Positions 6,313 through 13,621 of a stretch of 13,711 bases of DNA are shown here, in pieces; position 1 is the first letter of the stretch; each line of letters opens with the position of its first letter. A program made the translations under genes and the position numbers. The notes under the pieces were generated by a model. The model ran no database searches. It had not been told where the DNA came from and saw nothing but the letters and a program-made list of their open reading frames with translations. Source of the stretch: Methanothrix sp. (GTDB taxonomy: Archaea > Halobacteriota > Methanosarcinia > Methanotrichales > Methanotrichaceae); the NCBI GenBank assembly GCA_028688175.1, contig JAQTYS010000047.1:1-13711 (forward strand), written 5' to 3'.

Positions 6313-8322
6313 TCACACCGCTTTTACTACTACCATGGTAATATCATCAAACTGAGCCTGGCCTGCACAAAATTGAGATATATCATCCAGTATTTTGTCC
6401 AGTATCCCCTGGGCACTGAGGAGGCAAGATTCTCGAACAATGGAACAGAACCGTTCAATTCCGTACTGCTCGGAGTTGCTGTTCTCTGCTTCATTTACGC
6501 CGTCTGTGTAGAGCACAAGGACGTCTCCTGAGGATAGATCGACTCTGCGCTCCTCATATTTCGCTCCTCCGATCGCCCCCAGAGCAATGCCCGTCACTTC
6601 CAAATTCTCAAAGGCATTGCTGCCGTTGCGCATGAGCAATGGCGGAGGATGTCCGGCATTGGCGTAAATCAGGCTTCGCGAATTCTGATCCAAAACCCCG
6701 TAAAAGAGGGTAACGAACATGCCCAACTTTGAGTCTGCCGAGATCATGTTATTCGCATCCTCAAGCACATCGGTTCCTTTTTCATGATGAGTGGCGTTAA
6801 CCCTAACAATAGTGCGCGAAAGCGCCATGAACAAAGCGGCAGGCACGCTCTTTCCCGATACGTCGGCTATGACCATTCCCAGCTTTCCTTCTCCGGGTAT
6901 AAAGTCGTAAAAATCACCACCCACTTCCATGGCAGGAATGAACGTCGCCGCCAGATCGAAACCTGGCAGGGGCGGGATTCTCTCCGGCAAAAAGCTCCGT
7001 TGTATATCGGAAGCAATGCGAAGCTCCGATTTGGATCTCTCCAGAGTCTGCTCTGTTCGTCGCATGTTGGTGATATCTCTAATGGACTCGATGGACCCCA
7101 CTATATTGCCCAAAGAGTCGTAAAGCGGCGTGGCTTTGGCCCAGATAAAAGAGCCTGTCGGCCCGAAAGTGGGGATGAAGATCTCGCTGGTGAGTGTCTT
7201 GCCGTCCCTTTGCAGGCCGGGATAATTCATCTGGATCTCTTCGTCTGCTCGAAGCACCAGATCGGCCAGGATAGGCCTTCTCATGCCGTAAAAAGGCAAA
7301 GCGTATTCGTAGTCACCCTTGCCGATCATCTCCTGGGCCGAGGCTCCCGTCATCTTCTCCATGGCTCGATTCCAGGTGAGGACCTTGCCCTGATTGTCAA
7401 TGGCAAATGTGGCATCCGGCAGGAAGTCTATGACATCGGCCAGACGTTGCTTCACTGCCGCGATCTTCTCCTCCGCCAATTTGCGCTTGGAAATATTCAT
7501 GGCAACATGGACCACTCCATGAATCCGACCGTCTCTTCCTTTTATGCCGTTGCTGCGAGTTATCCAGGTCTTGCCGTCCGGGGTGACCAGTTCACCCTCA
7601 TGGGAATTGCCGGTTTGCAGCGTTAAGGCAGCTTTGCAGCCAGGACAGGGTGCATCAATCCCTTGAATTGATTCATAGCAGTATTTCCCACGTAGGTCTT
7701 GCAGAGAACGGCCCAACGATCTTTGTACGGCGGAATTGACCCAGATGATGCGCATCCCTGGGTCAAGGTACTCAACCGCCACATTTCTCAGGCTGCTGAG
7801 GATGGCCTCTTTCTCCTGTTCAGATTTGAGCAGGGCTTCTTCTCCTTTCTTTCTCGCTGTAATATCTCGGATGGATTCAATGGCACCCGCAATCTCTCCC
7901 TGGGAGTCATAAAGAGGCGCGGCCTTGGCCCACAGATACGAGCCATTGTCTCCAAATGTGGGTATGAAGATCTCAACCGTCAGGGTTTTTCCTTCTCTTT
8001 GCAGCAAGTCGTATTTGCCTTCAACTTCATCCAGAGGCATCAACACAAGGTCTACCAGAATCGGCCGCCTAATTCCGTAAAAAGGCAGAGCATATTCATA
8101 GTTGCCTTTGCCGATCATATCCTGGGCCGAGGCTCCCGTCATATTCTCCATGGCCCGGTTCCAGGTGATCACTTTTCCTTCTCTGTCGATAGCTAAAATA
8201 GCATCGGGCAAAAAGTCAATGACGTCAGATAGGAGACCCTTGCCTCTTGATTCCATTAGGTCTTCTGAGGTACATTTTTCGAATAAGGCATGCGCAGAGT
8301 GCGCCTCTTGTTCTTGTTTCAT
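6313..8322 (-). CDS. PAS-PAS-PAS-PP2C serine phosphatase (RsbU/SpoIIE type)
   Basis: The protein has 669 residues from the ATG at 8320-8322; the frame can extend to a TTG at 8367 without a clear ribosome-binding site. Three PAS domains are seen at about 33-155, 172-280 and 297-418, then a PP2C/SpoIIE domain at about 440-669. PAS1 and PAS3 are near duplicates (NRAMENMTGASAQ versus NRAMEKMTGASAQ; EYALPFYG in both). PAS2 carries a cysteine cluster (Cys215, PCPGC at 225-229), which could bind metal or sense redox state. Phosphatase metal ligands are visible: GGD at 468-470, DVSGKSVPAAL at 487-497, YTDG at 605-608 and FDD at 658-660. No membrane segment is evident, so it should be cytoplasmic. The family dephosphorylates a STAS antagonist, and such a gene follows immediately. 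It heads a three-gene operon divergent from the MBL-kinase-like gene. Confidence 0.93.
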   Translation of the reverse strand: MKQEQEAHSAHALFEKCTSEDLMESRGKGLLSDVIDFLPDAILAIDREGKVITWNRAMENMTGASAQDMIGKGNYEYALPFYGIRRPILVDLVLMPLDEVEGKYDLLQREGKTLTVEIFIPTFGDNGSYLWAKAAPLYDSQGEIAGAIESIRDITARKKGEEALLKSEQEKEAILSSLRNVAVEYLDPGMRIIWVNSAVQRSLGRSLQDLRGKYCYESIQGIDAPCPGCKAALTLQTGNSHEGELVTPDGKTWITRSNGIKGRDGRIHGVVHVAMNISKRKLAEEKIAAVKQRLADVIDFLPDATFAIDNQGKVLTWNRAMEKMTGASAQEMIGKGDYEYALPFYGMRRPILADLVLRADEEIQMNYPGLQRDGKTLTSEIFIPTFGPTGSFIWAKATPLYDSLGNIVGSIESIRDITNMRRTEQTLERSKSELRIASDIQRSFLPERIPPLPGFDLAATFIPAMEVGGDFYDFIPGEGKLGMVIADVSGKSVPAALFMALSRTIVRVNATHHEKGTDVLEDANNMISADSKLGMFVTLFYGVLDQNSRSLIYANAGHPPPLLMRNGSNAFENLEVTGIALGAIGGAKYEERRVDLSSGDVLVLYTDGVNEAENSNSEQYGIERFCSIVRESCLLSAQGILDKILDDISQFCAGQAQFDDITMVVVKAV

Positions 8323-8448
8323 CAATATTCGCTCTCGCACATCACGGCTCAAATCCCTTCCTGGCAATGGGCTTGGCAGGAATCTGGTCTGACAGGGGAA
8401 TACCCATGGCCGGTCTAGAGCATAACACGTTAGCGTTTAACACTTTGA

Positions 8449-8460
8449 TCTTATTTAAGC
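8449..8460 (-). promoter_or_regulatory. TATA-like box of the partner-switch operon
   Basis: On the minus strand the sequence reads GCTTAAATAAGA. A start near 8425 would give a leader of about 100 bases to the ATG at 8322. It lies back to back with the promoter of the divergent gene. Confidence 0.5.
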
Positions 8461-8485
8461 ATTGACTTGATCGCATCTCTTGAGG

Positions 8486-8501
8486 AAAAATATTAAATAT
8501 T
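8486..8501 (+). promoter_or_regulatory. TATA-like box of the MBL/kinase-like gene
   Basis: The sequence AAAAATATTAAATATT places a transcript start near 8522-8528, giving a short leader of about 30 bases. A near-palindrome, ATTGA-TAT-TCAAT at 8515-8527, sits over the expected start and might be an operator. AAGGAGTG at 8540-8547 serves as ribosome-binding site eight bases before the TTG start. Confidence 0.45.
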
Positions 8502-8555
8502 GACGGTAAAATTCATTGATATTCAATATGGTTATACCAAAGGAGTGCTTTTGCC

Positions 8556-10274
8556 TTGGAGCCAATGATATCGCAGAGCGTGCCAGGGACCAGGAATGTC
8601 ACTATCTATCCCTACCTACGCAAGATCGACCTCATGTCATCTAATTCTTACCTTCTCTCCAGCCCGAGCCAAATCGCTCTTATCGATCCGGGCGGTATGG
8701 AAAGCCAGATCAACCGCCTGGAAGAAGAGATTCAAATTCTACAAGATGAGCTTTCCCGTCCGCTTGTGGTCTATCTTACACATGTGCATATCGATCACTG
8801 GCAACAGTTGTTGGAATGTAAAAAATCATCTCTGCTTGCAAAAGCCTTTCTGGCCGTGCAGGAGAAGGGGGCCCAGGCTCTGGAGACGAATGATCCTCGG
8901 ATGACCCTCTCCATGCTCCTCGATAGGTCCATGTCTGCCTTTCCAGTTGATATACGACTGCTCACTGACCAGGACAAAGCCATATTATGTGGCAATTCTC
9001 TTGACTTGATGGGATGGCGTTTCGATTACGTCACAAAGTCTTGGCGAATCGCCGAGGATATAGTGCTTTATGGCCAGATTGTACCTTTCGGAAGAGAAGA
9101 CCACCTGGAGATCTATCACACTCCCGGACACAGTCCTGATAGCGTTTGCATTCGGATTGGGTCGCTGCTCTTGGTAGGAGACATATTCTTTGCTTCTAAT
9201 CCGGGGATGGCCGGGGCCTATGGCTGGAACCGGGACGATCTAATGCAATCTATCCTCAAGATTTTGTGGATTCTGGAAAACGAAAAAATCCTCCTATGCG
9301 GTGGTGGCCACGGGAAATTCATCGATGCCCAGACAGCACGAAAGACTCTGCAAGTCATGTACTCAGATGCGGCTTCGCTAAAGGACCTGCAAGAGATCAC
9401 ACCCCTCTGGGCCAGGAGAATATCAGACTACGCCCAGGATCTTATAAGCGAGATGGAGAGGATCTTCACCATTATCGCCGGCAGGCTGACCTACATATCT
9501 CATGTCCTGGAAAAGCTGGAGGAAGAGGCGCAGGCCAAAGAGCTGGATTGCCTTATGGACATTCAGTATATGGACGAGCTATTAGTTGACTTCCATTGCT
9601 TTGCCAGAGAACTTAAAGCCGGAAAGAAAATCGACTGGGAGATGGTGCATAAGACGGGACAGGTCGTAGGCAGGCTGGACAAGCTTCTTGCCAAGAGGAA
9701 GCTGGAATCGGTTCTCGACCAGTCACTTCTGGATAGGGCTAGCAGACTGCTAAGCGACTACGCGGCGATTTATCGCGGCTTTCGTCCTCCTTACATAGTA
9801 TCCCGCGTGGACGTCAACCGATTCGTTGAGTTGGTCTTGGAGAAGTTGCTTCACAATGTCCATAAAGAAGAGGCGATTATGCAGGCGGAAAGCGCTGAAG
9901 ACTTTCTGCAGGCACTAAGGCATCGTATCGCTCAAGTAAACATATTTGATGGCGTAAACCTGGTCTTTTTGCCGGGCTCCGGGGAAGCTTTTGCGCGTAT
10001 GGATCAAGAGCGTTTTGCCGAGATATTGATAGATATGCTGGAGCGGTTTGCAGGGGCGAGGATGAGGGTGATTGAAATCGCTACGGCCTTGAACGATGAA
10101 TGGTTAATGGTGCGCATCACAGGAAGAAGCGAGTGCAGTTGTCATCCTCTGAGCCGATCCAAGAGGTTCTTTGAAAGGAATCTGGCGCTCTCCGGGGGGC
10201 TTTTGCAGATCTCTCTTGAGGCAAATCGTCCATCTGTGGAGATAGAGTTTGCCGCATTTAGGGAAGAAGGGTGA
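8556..10274 (+). CDS. Metallo-beta-lactamase-fold domain fused to a degenerate histidine-kinase-like module
   Basis: The protein has 572 residues with a TTG start supported by AAGGAGTG at the right distance; an in-frame ATG lies nine bases later. Residues about 15-270 are an MBL fold with a full metal set: H76-x-H78-x-D80-H81 (THVHIDH), H192 in HTPGHS, D209 in LVGD, and H252 in GGGHGK. Its NSYLL and IDPGG stretches recall oxygen-binding and flavodiiron-type MBLs as well as hydrolases. Residues 285-400 are helical. Residues 418-570 look like a GHKL ATPase that has lost key features: VDVNRFVELVLEKL and DQERFAEILIDMLERFAG resemble the pre-N-box and N-box regions, but the conserved N-box Asn and a DxGxG G1 box are not visible, while LSGGLLQISLE resembles the final strands. 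No clear phosphoacceptor H-box is seen; His316 in YISHVLEKL is only a weak candidate. It is divergent from the phosphatase-STAS-kinase operon and could feed signals to it, which is inference. Confidence 0.8.
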   Translation: MEPMISQSVPGTRNVTIYPYLRKIDLMSSNSYLLSSPSQIALIDPGGMESQINRLEEEIQILQDELSRPLVVYLTHVHIDHWQQLLECKKSSLLAKAFLAVQEKGAQALETNDPRMTLSMLLDRSMSAFPVDIRLLTDQDKAILCGNSLDLMGWRFDYVTKSWRIAEDIVLYGQIVPFGREDHLEIYHTPGHSPDSVCIRIGSLLLVGDIFFASNPGMAGAYGWNRDDLMQSILKILWILENEKILLCGGGHGKFIDAQTARKTLQVMYSDAASLKDLQEITPLWARRISDYAQDLISEMERIFTIIAGRLTYISHVLEKLEEEAQAKELDCLMDIQYMDELLVDFHCFARELKAGKKIDWEMVHKTGQVVGRLDKLLAKRKLESVLDQSLLDRASRLLSDYAAIYRGFRPPYIVSRVDVNRFVELVLEKLLHNVHKEEAIMQAESAEDFLQALRHRIAQVNIFDGVNLVFLPGSGEAFARMDQERFAEILIDMLERFAGARMRVIEIATALNDEWLMVRITGRSECSCHPLSRSKRFFERNLALSGGLLQISLEANRPSVEIEFAAFREEG

Positions 10275-10368
10275 CGGGGATACATGAATGGGTCAATTTT
10301 GCACAATGTCAAGGGCATTGGCCTTTGGCGGGGCAGCATGCAACTGTCTTTGCAGCCTTAACACCTTC

Positions 10369-10396
10369 CGGCAGGCTGCGGGTTCACTGGCTGCCG
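10369..10396 (+). terminator. Possible hairpin terminator downstream of the MBL/kinase-like gene
   Basis: CGGCAG (10369-10374) pairs with CTGCCG (10391-10396) and is followed by TTTG. The stem is modest and the T-run short. The 10275-10724 gap contains this hairpin and, near its right end, the promoter of the next gene. An ORF that starts at 10503 and runs into the next gene looks like a chance upstream extension. I see nothing else in the gap. Confidence 0.3.
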
Positions 10397-10644
10397 TTTG
10401 AATTGCAGGGACCTACATAAATGGCAGGAATATAATATCTTCCGCCCCGATCCTGTTTTAGAGGCTGGATTAAGGCAGATAGCCGGATAGCATTAGTTTG
10501 CCATGAGATATTCTCAAAATAGCACATTATCCGAATTTTATCTCCATGCGGAACCATCCGGAACCGTTAAATGGATTTTAGAACTCTATGGCACGACTTT
10601 TAAACAGAAGTATCAGTTCCAAAAAATCATCGTTCTGCTATATC

Positions 10645-10654
10645 TTTTTATATC
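10645..10654 (+). promoter_or_regulatory. TATA-like box of the tandem-repeat secreted protein
   Basis: The sequence TTTTTATATC is a strong archaeal TATA-like match. It predicts a start near 10677 and a leader of about 48 bases with GGAGGT at 10710-10715 before the ATG at 10725. Confidence 0.55.
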
Positions 10655-10724
10655 GTTCCGGGGTGGTGGATATCGGGCAATTCACCAATCCGTTGAGTTG
10701 ATCCTTTATGGAGGTAGTGAAAAA

Positions 10725-11258
10725 ATGAATAAGATTAGACTTTTTGTGGCATTAGTGGCTGCGTGTATTCTTATCATGCCAGCACTTTCTTTGCCCAATG
10801 AAATGAGACAAGACCAAAAGAAGTGTGACTGCCCCAATTTTATGAAGGACTGCGCACAGATAGGCCCTGGACAGGATGGCAAGGAGAATGCCGTTGGTTG
10901 CCAGAAGCCCATGATGGGAGAAGACGGCAAACAGATGGGCCCTGGACAGGATGACAAAGAGAATGCCGTTGGCTGCCAGAAGTCCATGATGGGAGAAGAC
11001 GGCAAACAGATGGGCCCTGGACAGGATGACAAAGAGAATGCCGTTGGCTGCCAGAAGTCCATGATGGGAGAAGACGGCAAACAGATGGGCTTTGGTCAGG
11101 ATGGCAAAGAGAATGCCGTTGGCTGCCAGAAGTCCATGATGGGAGAAGACGGCAAACAGATGGGACAGGACCATAAACCCATCAAGTCCATGATGGGAGA
11201 TAAGGGACGAGAGGACAAAACTACAGTTAAGATTGTCATAATCAACGTGAATACTTGA
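10725..11258 (+). CDS. Secreted Met/Cys-containing tandem-repeat protein
   Basis: The protein has 177 residues. I chose the ATG at 10725 because GGAGGT lies nine bases upstream and the product then begins with a textbook signal peptide (MNKIRL, hydrophobic to residue 21, ending ALSLP). The frame is open back to 10503, but that part does not look coding. After a short region with Cys34, Cys36 and Cys43 come four 25-residue repeats of the form GPGQDDKENAVGCQK followed by SMMGEDGKQM, plus a decayed fifth, and then a charged tail ending VKIVIINVNT. Each unit has one Cys, a Met-Met pair and many Asp/Glu/Lys/Gln, so the mature protein is hydrophilic and probably disordered. The Met and Cys spacing could suit metal binding, which is inference only. 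No known family is recognised. Confidence 0.75.
   Translation: MNKIRLFVALVAACILIMPALSLPNEMRQDQKKCDCPNFMKDCAQIGPGQDGKENAVGCQKPMMGEDGKQMGPGQDDKENAVGCQKSMMGEDGKQMGPGQDDKENAVGCQKSMMGEDGKQMGFGQDGKENAVGCQKSMMGEDGKQMGQDHKPIKSMMGDKGREDKTTVKIVIINVNT
10863..11162 (+). repeat. Four tandem 75-bp repeats inside a coding region
   Basis: Units lie at 10863-10937, 10938-11012, 11013-11087 and 11088-11162. Units 2 and 3 are identical base for base. Unit 1 differs at four positions and unit 4 at a few near its start. A degraded partial unit follows to about 11204. The period is a multiple of three, so copy-number change keeps the frame. Confidence 0.95.
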
Positions 11259-11282
11259 TTATGATAACCTCTCAAAGATCCC

Positions 11283-11294
11283 ATTATTTTTTTA
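11283..11294 (+). terminator. Oligo-T terminator after the repeat protein gene
   Basis: The run TTATTTTTTTAG, 25 bases after the stop, fits an archaeal T-run terminator. Confidence 0.45.
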
Positions 11295-11325
11295 GATGGA
11301 AAAATTATTATGAGGATTGAGCTCA

Positions 11326-11336
11326 CGTAAATATAG
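11326..11336 (+). promoter_or_regulatory. TATA-like box of the Ig-like/TPR protein gene
   Basis: The sequence CGTAAATATAG predicts a transcript start near 11360, followed by AAGGGAG at 11367-11373 nine bases before the ATG at 11383. Confidence 0.5.
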
Positions 11337-11382
11337 GCTAAAATACACAAAAAATGAAAATTATCAAAGGGAGAATATTAGC

Positions 11383-12657
11383 ATGACAAAAGGCTATTGT
11401 TTAGTAGTATTAATGCTGCTAATAGGCAGTTGTTTGATGCTACCCGCATCATCCCAGGAACAGGTATCCCAAACGGTTTACGTCTATGATGGTGATTTTA
11501 ACGGTACGCTCCTCTCGGGTGTGCAGGTTGCCGGTCAGGATGCTGCAGGAAAAAGTTTTAGCGCGATTACAGACTCAAATGGTGTTGCAGTTGTCAGCGG
11601 ACAACCGGGAACCTGGCTGTTCGTATTTATAAAGGACGGCTATGAGACACTCGACTTGAGTTATAATGTAACCGAGACTGACGAAGGCGCAGTTTATCTG
11701 GTAAGGTCAAATCAGCCCACCGGGCAAGTTGCTCCCTCACTTAACAATCAGCAACCTGAGGCAATATCGAAGGCAAATACGGCATATAAAACGCAGTTAG
11801 AGACTAACGCTACTTCATTAGTGGAAACGGAATTAAATCAAGACGGAGAAGGACAAAACCCAACTAAAGATAGCCAGATACAAACCGCATCATCTCAGGA
11901 TCAAGTCTCCCAGACGGTCTACGTCTATGATGGTGATTTTAACGGCACGTTCCTCTCGGATGTACAGGTTGCCGGTCAGGATGCTGCAGGAATGAGTTTT
12001 GGCGGGATTACAGATTCGAATGGGGTTGCAGTTGTCAGCGGACAGCCGGGAACCTGGCAGTTCGTATTCACAAAAGATGGCTATGAGACGCTTAAATTGA
12101 GCTATAATGTAACCGAAACCGGAGAAGGTGCTGTATATCTGGTAAGGTCAAATCAGCTCACCGGGCAAATTGTTCCCGATCTTAACAATCAGCAACCTGT
12201 GGCGATACCTCCGACTAACACGACGGATGAAACGCAACTAGATGCTAAGGCAGATCTAATAGGAGAAACTAATCGTAATCAAGAGCAGGAGCTACAAGAT
12301 CCAACGGTCTCGCAAAATACCGCGATAGGAGAAACTGAAACCGCGTCTGCAGAATACTGGCTTGAATATGGCAATGTCCTCTATGGACAGGGCAGATATG
12401 ATGAAGCAGCAAAGTCCTATGATAGGTGCATATTGCTCGATCCGCAACTCGAAGCTGCCTTGTTCAACAAAGGTAACGCTCTTTACATGCAGGGCGATTA
12501 TGACAATGCCCTTTCTGCATTCGATAAAGCTATTGAGATTAACCCGCAAGATGCAAATACATGGATCTGCCGGGGATTAACTCTCAAGAAGCTGGGTCGT
12601 ACCTTGGAAGCCAATACAGCATTTATGCAGGCTAAAGAACTGGGGTATGCAAGCTAA
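11383..12657 (+). CDS. Secreted protein with two duplicated Ig-like domains and C-terminal TPRs
   Basis: The protein has 424 residues. The ATG at 11383 is chosen because of the AAGGGAG site and because it puts a signal peptide at the N-terminus (hydrophobic 7-20, then PASSQ); the frame is open upstream to 11317. Residues about 30-110 and 177-257 are copies of a beta-rich domain (QTVYVYDGDFNGT, SGVQVAGQDAAG, TDSNGVAVVSGQPGTW, KDGYETL) resembling carboxypeptidase-regulatory/PEGA/Cna-B-like folds found in surface proteins. Ser/Thr/Asn/Gln-rich linkers follow each. Residues about 322-424 hold three tetratricopeptide repeats (EYGNVLYGQGRYDEAAKSYD, ALYMQGDYDNALSAFDKAIE, and a shorter third), a protein-protein interaction scaffold. 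Several N-x-S/T sites (NGT, NVT, NAT, NTT) could be glycosylated. The protein probably acts at the cell surface; partners are unknown. The neighbouring repeat protein is also secreted and on the same strand. Confidence 0.82.
   Translation: MTKGYCLVVLMLLIGSCLMLPASSQEQVSQTVYVYDGDFNGTLLSGVQVAGQDAAGKSFSAITDSNGVAVVSGQPGTWLFVFIKDGYETLDLSYNVTETDEGAVYLVRSNQPTGQVAPSLNNQQPEAISKANTAYKTQLETNATSLVETELNQDGEGQNPTKDSQIQTASSQDQVSQTVYVYDGDFNGTFLSDVQVAGQDAAGMSFGGITDSNGVAVVSGQPGTWQFVFTKDGYETLKLSYNVTETGEGAVYLVRSNQLTGQIVPDLNNQQPVAIPPTNTTDETQLDAKADLIGETNRNQEQELQDPTVSQNTAIGETETASAEYWLEYGNVLYGQGRYDEAAKSYDRCILLDPQLEAALFNKGNALYMQGDYDNALSAFDKAIEINPQDANTWICRGLTLKKLGRTLEANTAFMQAKELGYAS
11446..12327 (+). repeat. 441-bp tandem duplication within the Ig-like/TPR gene
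   Basis: The stretch from gcatcatcccagg at 11446 recurs from gcatcatctcagg at 11887, a period of 441 bases (147 codons). The Ig-like parts are highly similar at the DNA level (for example gtctatgatggtgatttt in both), and the linkers are more diverged. This indicates a fairly recent in-frame duplication. Confidence 0.85.
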
Positions 12658-12689
12658 TTTCTGTAAACGGCTAATCGTTCTTCGTGGCT

Positions 12690-12738
12690 TCACGCCTTCG
12701 CCTGAGATTTAGCATGGTTTTTTCATGCGAGGGCGTGA
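12690..12738. terminator. Strong stem-loop between convergent genes, probable bidirectional terminator
   Basis: TCACGCCTTCGC (12690-12701) pairs with GCGAGGGCGTGA (12727-12738) over 12 positions with one G-U. A competing inner hairpin, GCATG (12712-12716) with CATGC (12724-12728), encloses a run of T. The location between two 3' ends suits termination of both genes. The left arm region (cttcgtggcttcacgccttcgcc) resembles the tail of repeat copy B in reverse and other REP-like sequences. Confidence 0.55.
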
Positions 12739-12769
12739 CAGCAAGTCTAGAGCATAGAAGAGGGAATTT

Positions 12770-13621
12770 CTATCCCAGCTCAAAGCTCGTTACGCCATAG
12801 ATCCGCTCCATTGGTAGGTGAGGTTCCTCCTTAGAGTACATGCGCACTGTTTCAAAGACGGGATGCATATGGTGACGATTGGCCAGGTCCAGAGCAGCAG
12901 AGTTTGTGGCAGGCGTATCCAGGAAGACCGGTGCATGCCGTGGAGCATGGTCGCAGAGAGCGCGAAACAGCGATTCAGCTACTCCCTCATCATCAGCAAA
13001 AAGCGGCCCGATTTTATAGCCAAGATAACATTTTCTGAGCAGACCATAGCCACTCAGTACTTCATCATTCATAAAGGCAAGAGCAATTCCTTCCGTCTGC
13101 CTAATCCATGAATTAGTAAATGCATGCCTGGGCACAGGGAAGTGTTGATCATCATAGGCCAGAAGATCTTCTAATGGCACCTCTGAGAGATACGTTATGC
13201 CCTCTGCTTTGCGTTCTTGTCCTGTGCCCACTCCCTGGTGGCGCACGCTCTTGTAGCATGGACGAAATCCCAAACGTTCATACAATTTCTGCTGCTCCAG
13301 GACACCATCAAGCCCAATGTTCCGATCCCCCAGATGCCTTATCCCAGCATTCCAGACCTCTGTGCCCACTCCTCTGCCTCGAAGTGAGGGTTGGACAATG
13401 TAAAAACCCAGGAACCCGAATGAGTCATTGTAGGCCACAGCAGATATGCTTGCTACCGGCCTGCCATCCAATATGCCCAGAAAGAAGCCGTTTGGATCCG
13501 TCCCGTAAAAGGTTTCAGCATCGTGAATACCTGGATTCCATCCTTCCAAGTTGGCCCAGGATATGATGAGATCAACTTCATGCTTTTGTGCATTCCTAAT
13601 TGTATACCCTTCTATCGACAT
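12770..13621 (-). CDS. Two-domain GNAT-family N-acetyltransferase
   Basis: The protein has 283 residues from the ATG at 13619-13621, which has AGGTG six bases upstream; the frame extends to 13687, where upstream ATGs lack such a site. Residues about 1-130 form a GNAT fold: the start YTIRNAQKHEVDLIISWA, the acetyl-CoA loop RGRGVG at 81-86 within GFYIVQPSLRGRGVGTEVW, and KLYERLGFRP at 112-121. Residues 140-283 form a second domain typical of YitH-like acetyltransferases (LSGYGLLRKCYLGYKIGPLF, then a strand near VFLDTPATN), which in that group helps form the substrate pocket. The substrate cannot be told from sequence. It converges on the TPR gene across the stem-loop. No promoter is clear in the 90 bases left in the window. 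Confidence 0.85.
   Translation of the reverse strand: MSIEGYTIRNAQKHEVDLIISWANLEGWNPGIHDAETFYGTDPNGFFLGILDGRPVASISAVAYNDSFGFLGFYIVQPSLRGRGVGTEVWNAGIRHLGDRNIGLDGVLEQQKLYERLGFRPCYKSVRHQGVGTGQERKAEGITYLSEVPLEDLLAYDDQHFPVPRHAFTNSWIRQTEGIALAFMNDEVLSGYGLLRKCYLGYKIGPLFADDEGVAESLFRALCDHAPRHAPVFLDTPATNSAALDLANRHHMHPVFETVRMYSKEEPHLPMERIYGVTSFELG

Noticed and set aside
6784..7626. Plus-strand open frame of 280 residues opposite the phosphatase gene
   Set aside because: It is antisense to the PAS and phosphatase domains and has no recognisable family.
10503..10724. N-terminal extension of the repeat protein by 74 residues
   Set aside because: It would place the signal peptide internally and lies across a TATA-like box and ribosome-binding site for the ATG at 10725.
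10863..11162. Tandem array considered as a CRISPR
   Set aside because: Units are contiguous 75-bp repeats with no unique spacers and lie in a coding frame.
10706..11350. Repetitive open frames on the minus strand over the 75-bp repeats
   Set aside because: They are antisense images of the repeat array; the plus frame has a signal peptide and ribosome-binding site.
13120..13566. Plus-strand open frame of 148 residues opposite the acetyltransferase
   Set aside because: Antisense shadow rich in Cys/Pro/Leu without motifs; the minus frame carries the GNAT acetyl-CoA loop.
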